Shown one piece after another: positions 33,801 through 41,173 of a stretch of DNA of 51,596 bases. The position numbers and the translations under genes were made by a program. Positions within the stretch are counted from its first letter, which is position 1; each line of letters starts with the position of its first letter. This DNA comes from Clostridia bacterium. Lineage in GTDB: Bacteria > Bacillota > Clostridia > Oscillospirales > CAG-382. The stretch is taken from NCBI GenBank assembly GCA_017563195.1, contig JAFXDO010000019.1, forward strand, positions 1 to 51,596, written 5' to 3'. The notes below the pieces were generated by a model. It had not been told where the DNA came from. It saw only the letters and a program-made list of their open reading frames with translations, and did not search any database.

Positions 33801-34401
33801 TAACGCTGTCGAGAGTTTCGGGAAGAAGAATGAGCGAACGAACGATAAGGCTGGTGTTGGGGTACTTGTTCTGTACGTGGTCACGAACGAACATTGCGAG
33901 AGGAAGCGCAATACCCGAGCCGGTACCACCCGAGGAGGTGGAAACGATAACGATACGGAGCGCCTGCTTAAGCTCTCTGCCGTCCTTGCGGAAGAGGTCG
34001 TCGATTGCGTCGTAAAGGGGCTTGATCTTACCGGTCTTGATGGTAGCGTTAAGTGCGAGACGCGAAATAGCGCGGACCTGACCTGCGCCCTCGGAAACGG
34101 TCTTATCGTAGATAACCGCATTCTTGGGGAACCAGTTCTTCAAAGCGTCCTCGTCGTAGGAGAGGTAGTCGCCGACGGTCTGGGTGTTGGAGGTCTGAAC
34201 ATAGTAGATTCTCGCCTTACTCTTAGCGATGCCGGAAAGGTCGTTTACGTTGGTGTCCAAGCAGACGAAACTGATATTCTGAGTTTCGCCGGGACGGCAC
34301 ATTTCTGCGACACGCTTGATAATGTCGCAACCGGTACCGCCGACACCGATAAACAGTGTAGGTGCTTCAACTTGGTTGTTTTTTACGTTTTCTTTTGCCA
34401 T
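30802..34401 (-). CDS. Tubulin/FtsZ-superfamily protein (Tubulin_2 type)
   Basis: A 1199-residue protein with an N-terminal tubulin-like GTPase domain. The first nucleotide loop is FIGVGGTGCDI (residues 17-27), LDTNVNDL follows near residue 48, GAGQVRAISR near 105, and the tubulin signature loop is SSGGTGSG (156-163). RRNAYATIKEINAFM and GRNRFGAIGAATIRYPYEDI fit the Tubulin_2 family. These proteins are distinct from FtsZ and TubZ and much longer. The C-terminal two thirds is mostly charged and helical with no domain I recognise. No signal or membrane helix is seen, so it is cytoplasmic. It follows the vWA gene by 49 bases. ATG 34401 is preceded by CGGAG. Makarova and Koonin (2010) proposed that such tubulin relatives work with vWA proteins in membrane remodelling. 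Confidence 0.88.
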   Translation of the reverse strand: MAKENVKNNQVEAPTLFIGVGGTGCDIIKRVAEMCRPGETQNISFVCLDTNVNDLSGIAKSKARIYYVQTSNTQTVGDYLSYDEDALKNWFPKNAVIYDKTVSEGAGQVRAISRLALNATIKTGKIKPLYDAIDDLFRKDGRELKQALRIVIVSTSSGGTGSGIALPLAMFVRDHVQNKYPNTSLIVRSLILLPETLDSVIDSSVERDSQRRNAYATIKEINAFMMKGSGFLDVESDLKRYGNLHIDFPIPGTEDKKSLGILPFDFCFLMDGQDAEDTTLVSIEQYKKQAAQALYEQNIGPMQKNAFSVEDNIIKEMSNPGNYGRNRFGAIGAATIRYPYEDIADYVAYDWAIESIGGEGEAAKWSRYDKAFYVLQQEARKKGLSLADLPKLPEVYVEKLDSSKDNFSKDLRDKYLNGAKSRINAYIAALEAEVLKELRNNNDVRNAMTGANLLRNKIDYRANPDKCGNASGDLGKLRNYERVMSEKAYKIAEGVAEAIFRNETKTINAKEQDKHTLEALMKNTYGEVCHPNAMRYILYSLQTAFDKKLNETAAIRDSAKKALDIFSAKQDNPEKFDAKYTKEPEGNLDALCEAALAEPSFKEKMKGAWQVYDQLNDFFPKYYAGITKYGEAEAKLATYRIGYDYIKDLCEAFEKFYATFKEKVEALTKKKDDLVDILSFRKGDSIFNVCASKDLLDEASLSTKSQSKEGTLLDSEANAEIFDAMKKNVEFEREMAAVDVVEEDKRIDIFDDVLVGYFKKDVRRKCASLDVNIIEAIALEKRLSARRKTREENEMMNGIEGKTEKVFDKLTNEDYERHIKEVIAMGARLAAPSVQRMRNVESREIALVAYNRALTEMRTYRVKDLMPKGNAVDSISKYELRFFNALYNLTPDKLNKFAAPQTTETTKRKGGLYYNAYVSYARDIGPDTTKGAKISTHIDKRWDNISTMPELDFGHQEREMLRIHQAMIYGLIYKALRRCKLSLVADDRMVYKYQNSDEQYVTLSVSNNTPCDEFYELVDSMYISPFIVSDIDVIKAKKNYKDRMHHASYEETEFKKALDQFLICESRVDDNCKEADIPADEVSSLFEIPVYYYASLPNNKRFNGEITAIVDAVIKTFEDELLMWEDKDDVKFVLCKILEQQYNLLMQNYDKYPQLRGGFDKKDNPVLEIILRKIRQVIEATPEPSDYVSMIEKMKEKLG

Positions 34402-34450
34402 GTTGTTCTCCGTTCTGCCGTATTTAGCGGCGCGTTATATATTTTTATTT

Positions 34451-36985
34451 TTATTTCTCCGTGCTTACCTTGCAGTCAAAGGTGACCGAAGGACCGTTTT
34501 GAGGGCTCTTGCTTATCGAGATGTCGAAATCGCCGCTCATAATAAACGGTTCAAACGGATCGTCTGCCATAGCGCCCATTGCTACGTACTTGCTTTCGAC
34601 GAAATCCCAGTCAAAGGTATTTCCGTCAATAGTGAAGGAGTTTACGCCCTCAGAATCCGAGAGAGTCGGCTGAGCAACAACCTTCATTTTTCTGCGTGTC
34701 GAGGTAATATATCTCGGCGAGACTGCTTCGACTCTTACACGAAGTCCGACGTCTGCACGAGGATCGTGGAATTCGGGGGATTTAATGCTGAACGAGCCTG
34801 CCTTCTTACCGCCGCCCGAAAATCTCACGGCCTTGGATACGGCGTCGACGTATTCTCCGTCAACGTAGAAGGTGATGTCGTTCATTCTCAATTTCTTGGG
34901 AAGCACCTTCATATTCATATAAAGCCAAATGAGAAGGAGGAGAAGCGAAATGCTCGCGATCGGGATAAGCACTCTCAGCCACTGCGGGAGGTTTCTTACC
35001 TGAACCTTGGTTTCCTGCTCGGAATAAACCTCTCTGCCGATTTCGTTTTTCGTGCTTGCGCCGATGGTTATCTTGTACTTGCCGGGCTCGGGCTTTTGAT
35101 CGGGATCGATCCATACCTTGAATGCCGATTCGCCGTTTGCAGGCTCGTACTTGAGTGTGAGTCCCTCAACAGAGGTCGTCAGCTTGGTGTTTGCAAGCTG
35201 CTCATCGGTAAGGGGAACACCGTTAAGCAGAAGCTTCACCTTTATGGGCTTTCCGTTTTCAAGATCCTTGATAAGGAAGTAATCCTGCTGAACGTCAAGC
35301 TCCATCGTGATCTGTCCGCTGTTGTCAACAAGCTCAAAGCCCGTGGTAGCGGAGGGTTTGTTCGTGTTAAGTCCGTCCTCGTTCGTGTAGGTGCCGCTTA
35401 CGGTGATCTCGTAATTGCCTACCTGCGCGTCGAGAAGCGAAGATGTAAGCGAGGTGGTAACGTAATATCCGTTTGCGTCCTTTTCAAGCTTGCAGCCGAC
35501 GCTGCCGCTCGAAACGCTCGCGGACGCTTCCACTCTGTCGAGCTCCGAGCCCGAAAGAGCGGCGCCCTCGTAAATGAATTCAACGCGGTAAACGGGAGCG
35601 TTTGCGTCGAAGCTCGTAAGATTATATGAGCTTTCGCCGCCGGTTATTTTAACCTCGAGATATCCTGCGGGAGGCGGTGCAAAGGTCAAGCCGCCAGAGG
35701 GCCAGCCGAGGTCTGCGCTGGTGTAGTATTCGGTATAGCCGAGGGGTCTCGCCTTTGTTTTAAGATAGGTGACCGAGCCGTTCACATCAAGCGTGTCATT
35801 TGCGCTCATCGTAAGACTGAACGTCCCCGACTGGCTGTCACTGATAACTTGTTCGGTACCGTTGTGAGTATAGGTGATGTTGTAGTCGGTGCTGCCTACA
35901 AGCTCGGAATTAACAGAGTTTCCGTCGGTATCGACCATACCGTACGTGAACACGTAATCGCCGGGGTAAAGCTCGCCGTTGGGGTCGACGGGGTTGCCGG
36001 TCGCATCGGTCAGAGCGATTTCAAGTCTTACGTTCGGCTCGTAATAAACTGCAACGCTACTTTGCGCACCGCTAAAGCTCAGATCGTAAGTGCCCGCGGG
36101 AACGTTTTCAAAGGTAAGAAGCTGACCTTGAAGCGAGTCATCGTAAACGCAATTGTAGTCTCCAGAGCCCTTTGTGGAGTATTGCATCATCACGTTGTTC
36201 TTGGGACTCAAGCTCCCAAGCTTGATGTTAGCAATATCGGTGCCCTGAACAAATACGATAAGCTTCTTCATAGGCACATCAAAGTTGACCGAGTCTGCAG
36301 AACCGGACACATATTTATTTCCAAACGACGCCAAATCGTCACGTCCGAATATCTCATTGCACATCGCGCTGAGCGCGCTGAGAGTTGCCCCCGATTCAGC
36401 TTTCTTTGCCGTATACGCATACGCAGTACCGCTTAGCTGAGGCGGTTCAAACTCCATACCCAAAAACATTGTATTCACAGAATCGGCACATAGCTTTGCT
36501 ACAGTAGAAGTATTTCTGTCGCTAAACGCACCGTCACTGAGAATAACAAGCCACTTATTGTTCTCGGGAATAGACTGAGATTGAAGCTTGCTTATAGCCT
36601 TTTCTGCCGAAGTCGAAGGTGTGTCTCCGGCATCCTCGGTGTATATCTCTCTGATTCTCTGAGCCGAAGCCCTCGTTATCATCAAAGGATTATCTTCATC
36701 GTACGTTGTCGAATCATTTCCAACCGTAATCGGATGCATCGGATAAATATACATTTCATCCGAGTCATTCATCATGGTAGCGAAGACTTCCATTGCATAC
36801 GTCGCATGGCACCATCTGGTTCTGCTGCTCATATACATCGAGCCGGAATTGTCAAATACGATCGCAATTACACGCTTTTGATCGCTTGATTCGGCGGACG
36901 CTTTCATCGGACTAAAAGAAAAAGCGGCTGTTAAACAGGTTACCAGCAGCAACAGAGTCAACAAAAGACTCCAAAATCTTTTCAT
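34451..36985 (-). CDS. Secreted, C-terminally anchored von Willebrand A protein
   Basis: An 844-residue protein with a signal peptide (1-31, ending ASA) followed by a vWA domain with a complete-looking MIDAS: D45-x-S47-G-S49 in VFDNSGSM, T122 in DTPS, and D151 in LVILSDG. Residues of about 260-665 are beta-rich and Ser/Thr/Tyr-rich and look like several Ig-like modules. A transmembrane helix (about 672-694) is followed by basic residues and a 146-residue beta-rich cytoplasmic tail. The tail may belong to a known fold such as a pleckstrin- or FHA-like sandwich, but no motif settles this. First gene of the operon, with GAGGGGAT before ATG 36985. The topology would let an extracellular vWA region communicate with the cytoplasmic tubulin-like protein; that is inference. 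Confidence 0.88.
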   Translation of the reverse strand: MKRFWSLLLTLLLLVTCLTAAFSFSPMKASAESSDQKRVIAIVFDNSGSMYMSSRTRWCHATYAMEVFATMMNDSDEMYIYPMHPITVGNDSTTYDEDNPLMITRASAQRIREIYTEDAGDTPSTSAEKAISKLQSQSIPENNKWLVILSDGAFSDRNTSTVAKLCADSVNTMFLGMEFEPPQLSGTAYAYTAKKAESGATLSALSAMCNEIFGRDDLASFGNKYVSGSADSVNFDVPMKKLIVFVQGTDIANIKLGSLSPKNNVMMQYSTKGSGDYNCVYDDSLQGQLLTFENVPAGTYDLSFSGAQSSVAVYYEPNVRLEIALTDATGNPVDPNGELYPGDYVFTYGMVDTDGNSVNSELVGSTDYNITYTHNGTEQVISDSQSGTFSLTMSANDTLDVNGSVTYLKTKARPLGYTEYYTSADLGWPSGGLTFAPPPAGYLEVKITGGESSYNLTSFDANAPVYRVEFIYEGAALSGSELDRVEASASVSSGSVGCKLEKDANGYYVTTSLTSSLLDAQVGNYEITVSGTYTNEDGLNTNKPSATTGFELVDNSGQITMELDVQQDYFLIKDLENGKPIKVKLLLNGVPLTDEQLANTKLTTSVEGLTLKYEPANGESAFKVWIDPDQKPEPGKYKITIGASTKNEIGREVYSEQETKVQVRNLPQWLRVLIPIASISLLLLLIWLYMNMKVLPKKLRMNDITFYVDGEYVDAVSKAVRFSGGGKKAGSFSIKSPEFHDPRADVGLRVRVEAVSPRYITSTRRKMKVVAQPTLSDSEGVNSFTIDGNTFDWDFVESKYVAMGAMADDPFEPFIMSGDFDISISKSPQNGPSVTFDCKVSTEK

Positions 36986-37047
36986 TTACATCCCCTCTTT
37001 TCGTCTTTTTATGTTTTTCTACATTTTATATATAGAAATAGTAATCT

Positions 37048-37076
37048 ATTTTAGCATATCATTCAACGTTTGTCAA
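37048..37076 (-). promoter_or_regulatory. Promoter of the vWA/tubulin-like operon
   Basis: Minus strand: TTGACA (37076-37071), 17-base spacer, TAAAAT (37053-37048), with TGC directly before the -10 as an extended -10 element. The predicted start, near 37041, leaves a leader of about 55 bases. The region 36986-37133 is otherwise AT-rich and holds no gene. Confidence 0.85.
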
Positions 37077-37133
37077 CAATTCGGACACATTATTTTGATA
37101 ACAAATTAACATTTTTTAATATTTCAATAACAG

Positions 37134-37173
37134 AAAAGCCCGCCGCGGAGATTTTGCTCCGTGTCGGGCTTTT
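37134..37173. terminator. Terminator downstream of ricT
   Basis: AAAAGCCCG (37134-37142) pairs with CGGGCTTTT (37165-37173), and the stem continues inward (GCGGAG with CTCCGT, one G-U pair) to a small loop. It lies between the ricT stop and the promoter of the vWA operon and separates the two units. Confidence 0.88.
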
Positions 37174-37183
37174 ATCAATTTTG

Positions 37184-38482
37184 TTATTTGTCCTCTAAAT
37201 GCTTAAGATCGTCGCTGACGTCTTCCTTGACCTTTATCATACCGAGCGGCTTGAGCTCGGATTTGCCGAAGATCTTTATCGACTGATCGTTGTTCATCTT
37301 GACCTTGATCCTGCCGGTGAGGAAGCTGCTTTCGACGATGACGCCTCTGCCCTTCGGGGTGTCGACGATGGTGTCGACCTTGGGGAAGGTCGCGTATTCG
37401 CGCTCGTAGGTGTCGTGCTCGAACCTGAGACAGCACATAAGTCTGCCGCAGGCGCCGCTTATCTTCGACGACGAAAGCGAAAGGTTCTGCTCCTTCGCCA
37501 TCTTGATGGATACCTGTGCAAAGTCGGGCAGGAAGGTGTTACAGCAGAAGGGTCTGCCGCAGCTTCCCAAGCCGCCGTAAAGCTTTGCCTCGTCGCGCAC
37601 GCCGATCTGTCTGAGCTCGATCCTCGTGCGGAAAACTCCTGCAAGATCCTTTACCAGCTCGCGGAAGTCCACTCTGCCGTCGGCGGTAAAATAGAAGCAG
37701 AGCTTCGCGTTATCGTGGGTGTATTCGACGTCGACAAGCTGCATATCGAGCCCGTTCTTAGCCACCTTTTCGTGCCAGATGGGCTTCGCGCTTTCCTCAA
37801 GCTTACGGTTTTCGGCGTTGCGCTCGTCATCCTCCTTGGTTGCCTTGCGAAGCACCGGCTTCAGCGGAAAGACAACCTCGGAATTGCCGACCATCTTGTT
37901 ACCGAGCGCGATTTCGCCGTATTCGACGCCACGCACGGTTTCGACGATAGCGTGCTCGCCCTTGACGAATTTTATCTCTCCCGGCGCGAAGTAATATATC
38001 TTGCCGCCGTTGCGGAACTTAATACCGACGACCTCGATGTTCTTTTCCTCCTCGTCCTTTTCGGGGATGGGCTGAGGATCGTAGTCGAACATATATTTAC
38101 GCTCGGGCTCGGGCTCGGGCACAAATCCGGAGCCGAACTGCTCGCTTTCGGGCTCGGGCTTCTTTTTCTGCTTGTTCTTGTCGTTGTTCTTGTCGTTGTT
38201 CCTGTCGTTTCTGCGGTTATCGCGGCGGTTGTTGTCGCGGTTGTTGTCGCGTTTTTCGGATTTTTCGACCTTTTCGACATTTTCTGCTCCGTCGGTCTTC
38301 GCAGCAGCTTCGGCAGACTCTGCGCCGTTTTCGCCGTTGTTTACAGCGTTTTCGGGCTTCGACTTAGGCTTGCCGTGATGTCTTCCGCCCCTGCGGTGGT
38401 GGTTGCTTCTGTGATGGTTATTATGTCCGCCCTCGCGGTTGGCGTTAGGCGTATTTTCGCGCTTTTCGTTGTTATTTTCCAT
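37184..38482 (-). CDS. ricT: PSP1-domain protein RicT (YaaT) with long disordered N-terminus
   Basis: RicT/YaaT is a subunit of the RicAFT complex, which binds Fe-S clusters and supports RNase Y-dependent mRNA maturation and developmental control in Bacillus. The PSP1 core occupies roughly the last 270 residues, with FRTRIELRQIGVRDEAKLYG, the Cys-rich CGRPFCCNTFLPDF and CGRLMCCLRFEHDTY, and the C-terminal TPKGRGVIV. The first 140 or so residues are unusual: rich in Asn, His, Arg, Lys and Asp/Glu, repetitive (NDKNNDKNKQKKK, RSNHHRRGGRHHG) and probably RNA-binding by composition. ATG 38482 has AAGGATC upstream; the frame is open further upstream and overlaps holB. The holB-ricT order is common in Bacillota. 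Length about 432 residues, against about 275 for Bacillus YaaT (from memory). Confidence 0.88.
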   Translation of the reverse strand: MENNNEKRENTPNANREGGHNNHHRSNHHRRGGRHHGKPKSKPENAVNNGENGAESAEAAAKTDGAENVEKVEKSEKRDNNRDNNRRDNRRNDRNNDKNNDKNKQKKKPEPESEQFGSGFVPEPEPERKYMFDYDPQPIPEKDEEEKNIEVVGIKFRNGGKIYYFAPGEIKFVKGEHAIVETVRGVEYGEIALGNKMVGNSEVVFPLKPVLRKATKEDDERNAENRKLEESAKPIWHEKVAKNGLDMQLVDVEYTHDNAKLCFYFTADGRVDFRELVKDLAGVFRTRIELRQIGVRDEAKLYGGLGSCGRPFCCNTFLPDFAQVSIKMAKEQNLSLSSSKISGACGRLMCCLRFEHDTYEREYATFPKVDTIVDTPKGRGVIVESSFLTGRIKVKMNNDQSIKIFGKSELKPLGMIKVKEDVSDDLKHLEDK

Positions 38483-38501
38483 ATCTTGATCCTTTTCTTT
38501 T

Positions 38502-39458
38502 TTATCTTGACGCCGCACTCAAAAGGTCGATAGCGAGCTTCGATGAGGCGGTGGTTATATTTGCGTTGTTTTCGAGCGACATAAGACAGACCGCCGCCGC
38601 TTCACCCATACGGGCAAGCGCCTTTTTGGATGCGTTCGAGAGACGGCTTGCAAGCTCCTGCGATTGCGGAGCGCGCGCCATGCGGACGTCGTACCTCTGC
38701 TTTTCCGCCTCATTTACGGCGGAAACGAATTCGCTCAGCAGAGCAGAAAGCTGATCGCGCTTGTATTTTGTGACGAGAAGGAGGTTCATGACCTCGTATT
38801 TCTTCTTGTCGAGCGCCAGCAGCAGAAGCTCCTCCGCCTTTGCCCTTAGCGCGCGGCTTTCCTTTGAAAGATACCTTTCCGCCTCGCCCAAATTGCCGTT
38901 GGCGGCGTCAACTGCGTTTCTTATCTCGCCATACCTGCATTCGGGATGTTTTTCCGAAAGGAGCGACTCAATTTCCTCGTCCCTCATGCCGTCGAGATGG
39001 ATGCGCTGTCCTCGCGAAAGCACGGTCGGCAGAAGTGATGCGCGGCTTTCGGTAAGCAGGAATATCGCCACCGTTTCGGGCGGCTCCTCAAACAGCTTCA
39101 GCAGTGCGTTTTGCGAATCGGCACGCAGCTTTCCCGCATTGCAAACTATAAATATCTGCTTGTCCGAATCGTTGGGCTTCAGCGACGAGCGTCTGATTAT
39201 CTCGCGCACGTCCGCGATAGCCGCAGTCTTGTCCCTGCCGATGATGAAAATGTCGGGATGATCGTGCGTGATCGCCTTGCGGCAGCTTGAGCAATAGCCA
39301 CAGGGCTTGTTTCGCTCACTGCAAAGCATCGCGCGGGCGCATTCGAGCGCAAAATCGAGCTTTCCGATGCCGGCGGCACCGTCGACGATATACGCGTGCG
39401 AGCAAAGACCGCTTTTTGCTTTAGCCGAAAACAGCCTTAATTCGTCGCTGTTATACAC
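38502..39458 (-). CDS. holB: DNA polymerase III subunit delta' (HolB)
   Basis: Clamp-loader subunit that cooperates with DnaX and delta. Visible: the AAA+ start SHAYIVDGAAGIGKLDFAL, the four-Cys zinc module CSERNKPCGYCSSC, ALLKLFEEPPE, and sensor-1-like LLPTVLSRGQ. The P-loop reads GIGK-L rather than GxGK-S/T, consistent with delta' subunits that do not hydrolyse ATP. The preferred start is GTG at 39458 (MYNSDELRLF), eight bases after GGAGG at 39471-39467. An ATG ten codons earlier (39488) has no ribosome site and lies at the probable transcription start. About 318 residues, the usual length. Confidence 0.9.
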   Translation of the reverse strand: MYNSDELRLFSAKAKSGLCSHAYIVDGAAGIGKLDFALECARAMLCSERNKPCGYCSSCRKAITHDHPDIFIIGRDKTAAIADVREIIRRSSLKPNDSDKQIFIVCNAGKLRADSQNALLKLFEEPPETVAIFLLTESRASLLPTVLSRGQRIHLDGMRDEEIESLLSEKHPECRYGEIRNAVDAANGNLGEAERYLSKESRALRAKAEELLLLALDKKKYEVMNLLLVTKYKRDQLSALLSEFVSAVNEAEKQRYDVRMARAPQSQELASRLSNASKKALARMGEAAAVCLMSLENNANITTASSKLAIDLLSAASR

Positions 39459-39492
39459 CGTCAACCCCTCCAAACGATTCGTTCTCATTGTT

Positions 39493-39521
39493 ATAATATC
39501 ACAAAAATCCCGATATGAAAA
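39493..39521 (-). promoter_or_regulatory. Possible promoter of holB-ricT
   Basis: Minus strand TATTAT (39498-39493) with TGA directly upstream as an extended -10 element. The -35 hexamer 17 bases further up (TTTTCA) is weak. The predicted start falls near 39486, giving a leader of about 28 bases to the GTG at 39458. Confidence 0.5.
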
Positions 39522-39541
39522 GAGATTTTGAAAAAAATAAT

Positions 39542-39570
39542 TTGACGAATCAATAAAAAAGTGGTAAACT
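39542..39570 (+). promoter_or_regulatory. Promoter of the pantothenate kinase gene
   Basis: TTGACG (39542-39547), 17 bases, TAAACT (39565-39570), followed by a leader of about 35 bases with GGAGG before the ATG at 39613. It is divergent from the holB promoter. Confidence 0.72.
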
Positions 39571-39612
39571 TAGTTGTTGAAATATAATCTGTTGCTACGG
39601 AGGACTTGTTTT

Positions 39613-40440
39613 ATGAGCATTATCGTCGGCATTGACGTCGGTGGAAGCACCACGAAGATCGTCGGATTTGACGGAAATAAGCTGTTGGAACCGGGTCTGG
39701 TAAAGGCAAACGATCCTATCGCCTCGGTATACGGGGGCTTCGGAAAATTCACCAACGACAACAAAATATCCCTCTCGAGCATCGAAAAGGTGATGGTGAC
39801 GGGCGTAGGCTCGGCATTTCTCGGGGATAATATATACGGCATCGAGACCGTCCACGTTAACGAGTTCATCGCAAACGGCAAGGGCGGACTCTATTTGAGC
39901 GACATTGACGAGGCTATCATCGTCAGTATGGGCACCGGCACGTCATACGTTTACTCGAACCGCATCACGGGCGAGCATTCCTACCTCGGCGGCACCGGCG
40001 TCGGCGGAGGCACGCTGGTCGGGCTTTCCGACAGGCTTTTGGGCATGCGCTCGGTGCAGAACATAGCCAACCTTGCGCTTGAGGGTGATCTCAAAAACAT
40101 CGACCTGCGCATATCGGATATTACCGAAAGCGACATAATCCCCACACTTTCGAGCAATGCGACCGCCGCAAACTTCGGCAAGATAAGCGACCTTGCCTCG
40201 CGTGAGGATATCGCGCTGGGGCTTATCAATATGGTATATGAGACCATCGCGATGCTCGCCATATTCTCGGCAAGGATGAAGGGTATAAAGAACATCGTGC
40301 TCGTGGGGAATCTTTCTATCCTGCCTCAGGCGACCACCATATTCGACGAGCTTCGCAGGATGTTCGGCATGAACATCATCATCCCCGAAAACTCGGCGTA
40401 CGGCACCGTCATCGGTGCGGCGCTCGAGGGACTGAAATAG
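39613..40440 (+). CDS. coaW: Type II pantothenate kinase
   Basis: First enzyme of coenzyme A synthesis (ATP + pantothenate to 4'-phosphopantothenate), of the eukaryotic-like ASKHA fold found in staphylococci and many Clostridia. The phosphate-1 motif is GIDVGGSTTKIVGF at the start, MGTGTSYVY is phosphate-2, then GGTGVGGGTLVGLS, and near the C-terminus IVLVGNL. The 275-residue length is normal. ATG 39613 follows GGAGG. The small HTH gene begins 25 bases after its stop. Confidence 0.92.
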   Translation: MSIIVGIDVGGSTTKIVGFDGNKLLEPGLVKANDPIASVYGGFGKFTNDNKISLSSIEKVMVTGVGSAFLGDNIYGIETVHVNEFIANGKGGLYLSDIDEAIIVSMGTGTSYVYSNRITGEHSYLGGTGVGGGTLVGLSDRLLGMRSVQNIANLALEGDLKNIDLRISDITESDIIPTLSSNATAANFGKISDLASREDIALGLINMVYETIAMLAIFSARMKGIKNIVLVGNLSILPQATTIFDELRRMFGMNIIIPENSAYGTVIGAALEGLK

Positions 40441-40465
40441 CTTTATCTCCCGAAAGGACATTGCA

Positions 40466-40855
40466 ATGGCTGAAAACAACAGATGGAATAAAAAAATATT
40501 CGCAATGCTTCTCACAGAAGCAAAGGGCGTCCGCTCGTGGCGTCAGTTTGCCGCAGACTGCGACATAAGCTACGTCCAGATGCGCAAGCTTGCGCTCGGA
40601 ACGCAGGAAAATCCCCCGCGTCCCAAGCTTATCCGCAAGGTCGCGCTTCACGCCTTCGGCGAGATCGATTTAGAGGATCTGATGTTCGCCGCGGGCAACC
40701 ACACGGGCGACTCGATGGCGTTCCGCGAAAGCTCGAAGCTTCCCGCCACCCCCATCGACAAGTACCGCTCGCTCCCCTCCAAGGAAAGAAAGACGGTGGA
40801 CAAATTCATCGAATTCCTGCTTGAAGAGGTCAAAAAGGGCAATTCACTTCCTTAA
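40466..40855 (+). CDS. Small helix-turn-helix (XRE-like) protein
   Basis: A 129-residue protein. The N-terminal 65 residues are helical and contain a Cro/CI-like helix-turn-helix (SWRQFAADCDISYVQMRKLA), with PPRPKLIRKVALHAFGEIDL following as the later helices. The C-terminal part contains SLPSKERKTVDKFIEFLLEE, a helix often seen after the DNA-binding domain of such regulators. ATG with AAAGGAC upstream. It may share the pantothenate kinase transcript. Target unknown. Confidence 0.7.
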   Translation: MAENNRWNKKIFAMLLTEAKGVRSWRQFAADCDISYVQMRKLALGTQENPPRPKLIRKVALHAFGEIDLEDLMFAAGNHTGDSMAFRESSKLPATPIDKYRSLPSKERKTVDKFIEFLLEEVKKGNSLP

Positions 40856-41163
40856 AACAGAAGCAGCAGCGCAAGCACCAATACGAAGATATCGTTTTCG
40901 CCGTCGGAGTCGAGCAAAAGAAGAATGCCGAGTCCGATAAGTATAAGATCGTCGAGCCGCATATCGCGCAGAAAGTCGAGCCTCAGGCCTCTATCTCTTC
41001 CCTGCCCGTCGCGAGCCTTACGCTCGTCGCGGCATTCGCCCGTCTCCTGCCCGAGTCCGTCTCTTTCCCTCGGCGCCTCGCGCTCGCGCGATTCGTTATA
41101 TTCCCTTTCGTAATTGTAAAGCTGCCCCTCGCTTCTTATTCCGCCGAAATCTCTGCTGTACAA
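40852..41163 (-). CDS. Small hydrophobic-tailed protein of a conserved clostridial type
   Basis: A 103-residue product with a very charged Arg/Glu/Gly-rich N-terminal half and a C-terminal segment LDDLILIGLGILLLLDSD then NDIFVLVLALLLLF. The segment resembles a short hydrophobic tail that recurs in small clostridial proteins (recollection of similar sequences, not a search). Start is TTG at 41163 with GAGGAG six bases upstream. It is the third gene of a tight operon running from 41765 and overlaps the end of the convergent HTH gene by 4 bases. Function unknown. Confidence 0.6.
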   Translation of the reverse strand: MYSRDFGGIRSEGQLYNYEREYNESREREAPRERDGLGQETGECRDERKARDGQGRDRGLRLDFLRDMRLDDLILIGLGILLLLDSDGENDIFVLVLALLLLF

Positions 41164-41173
41164 CGCATTCTCC

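Noticed and set aside
30616-34485. A 1289-codon open frame on the plus strand opposite the tubulin-like gene
   Set aside because: It is a mirror of a real gene: no ribosome site, no recognisable motif, and the minus-strand frame has full tubulin signatures. Strong codon bias leaves the opposite frame open.
38502-39458. Damaged P-loop in HolB as a sign of decay
   Set aside because: Delta' subunits commonly lack ATPase activity, and the rest of the protein, including its zinc module, is intact.
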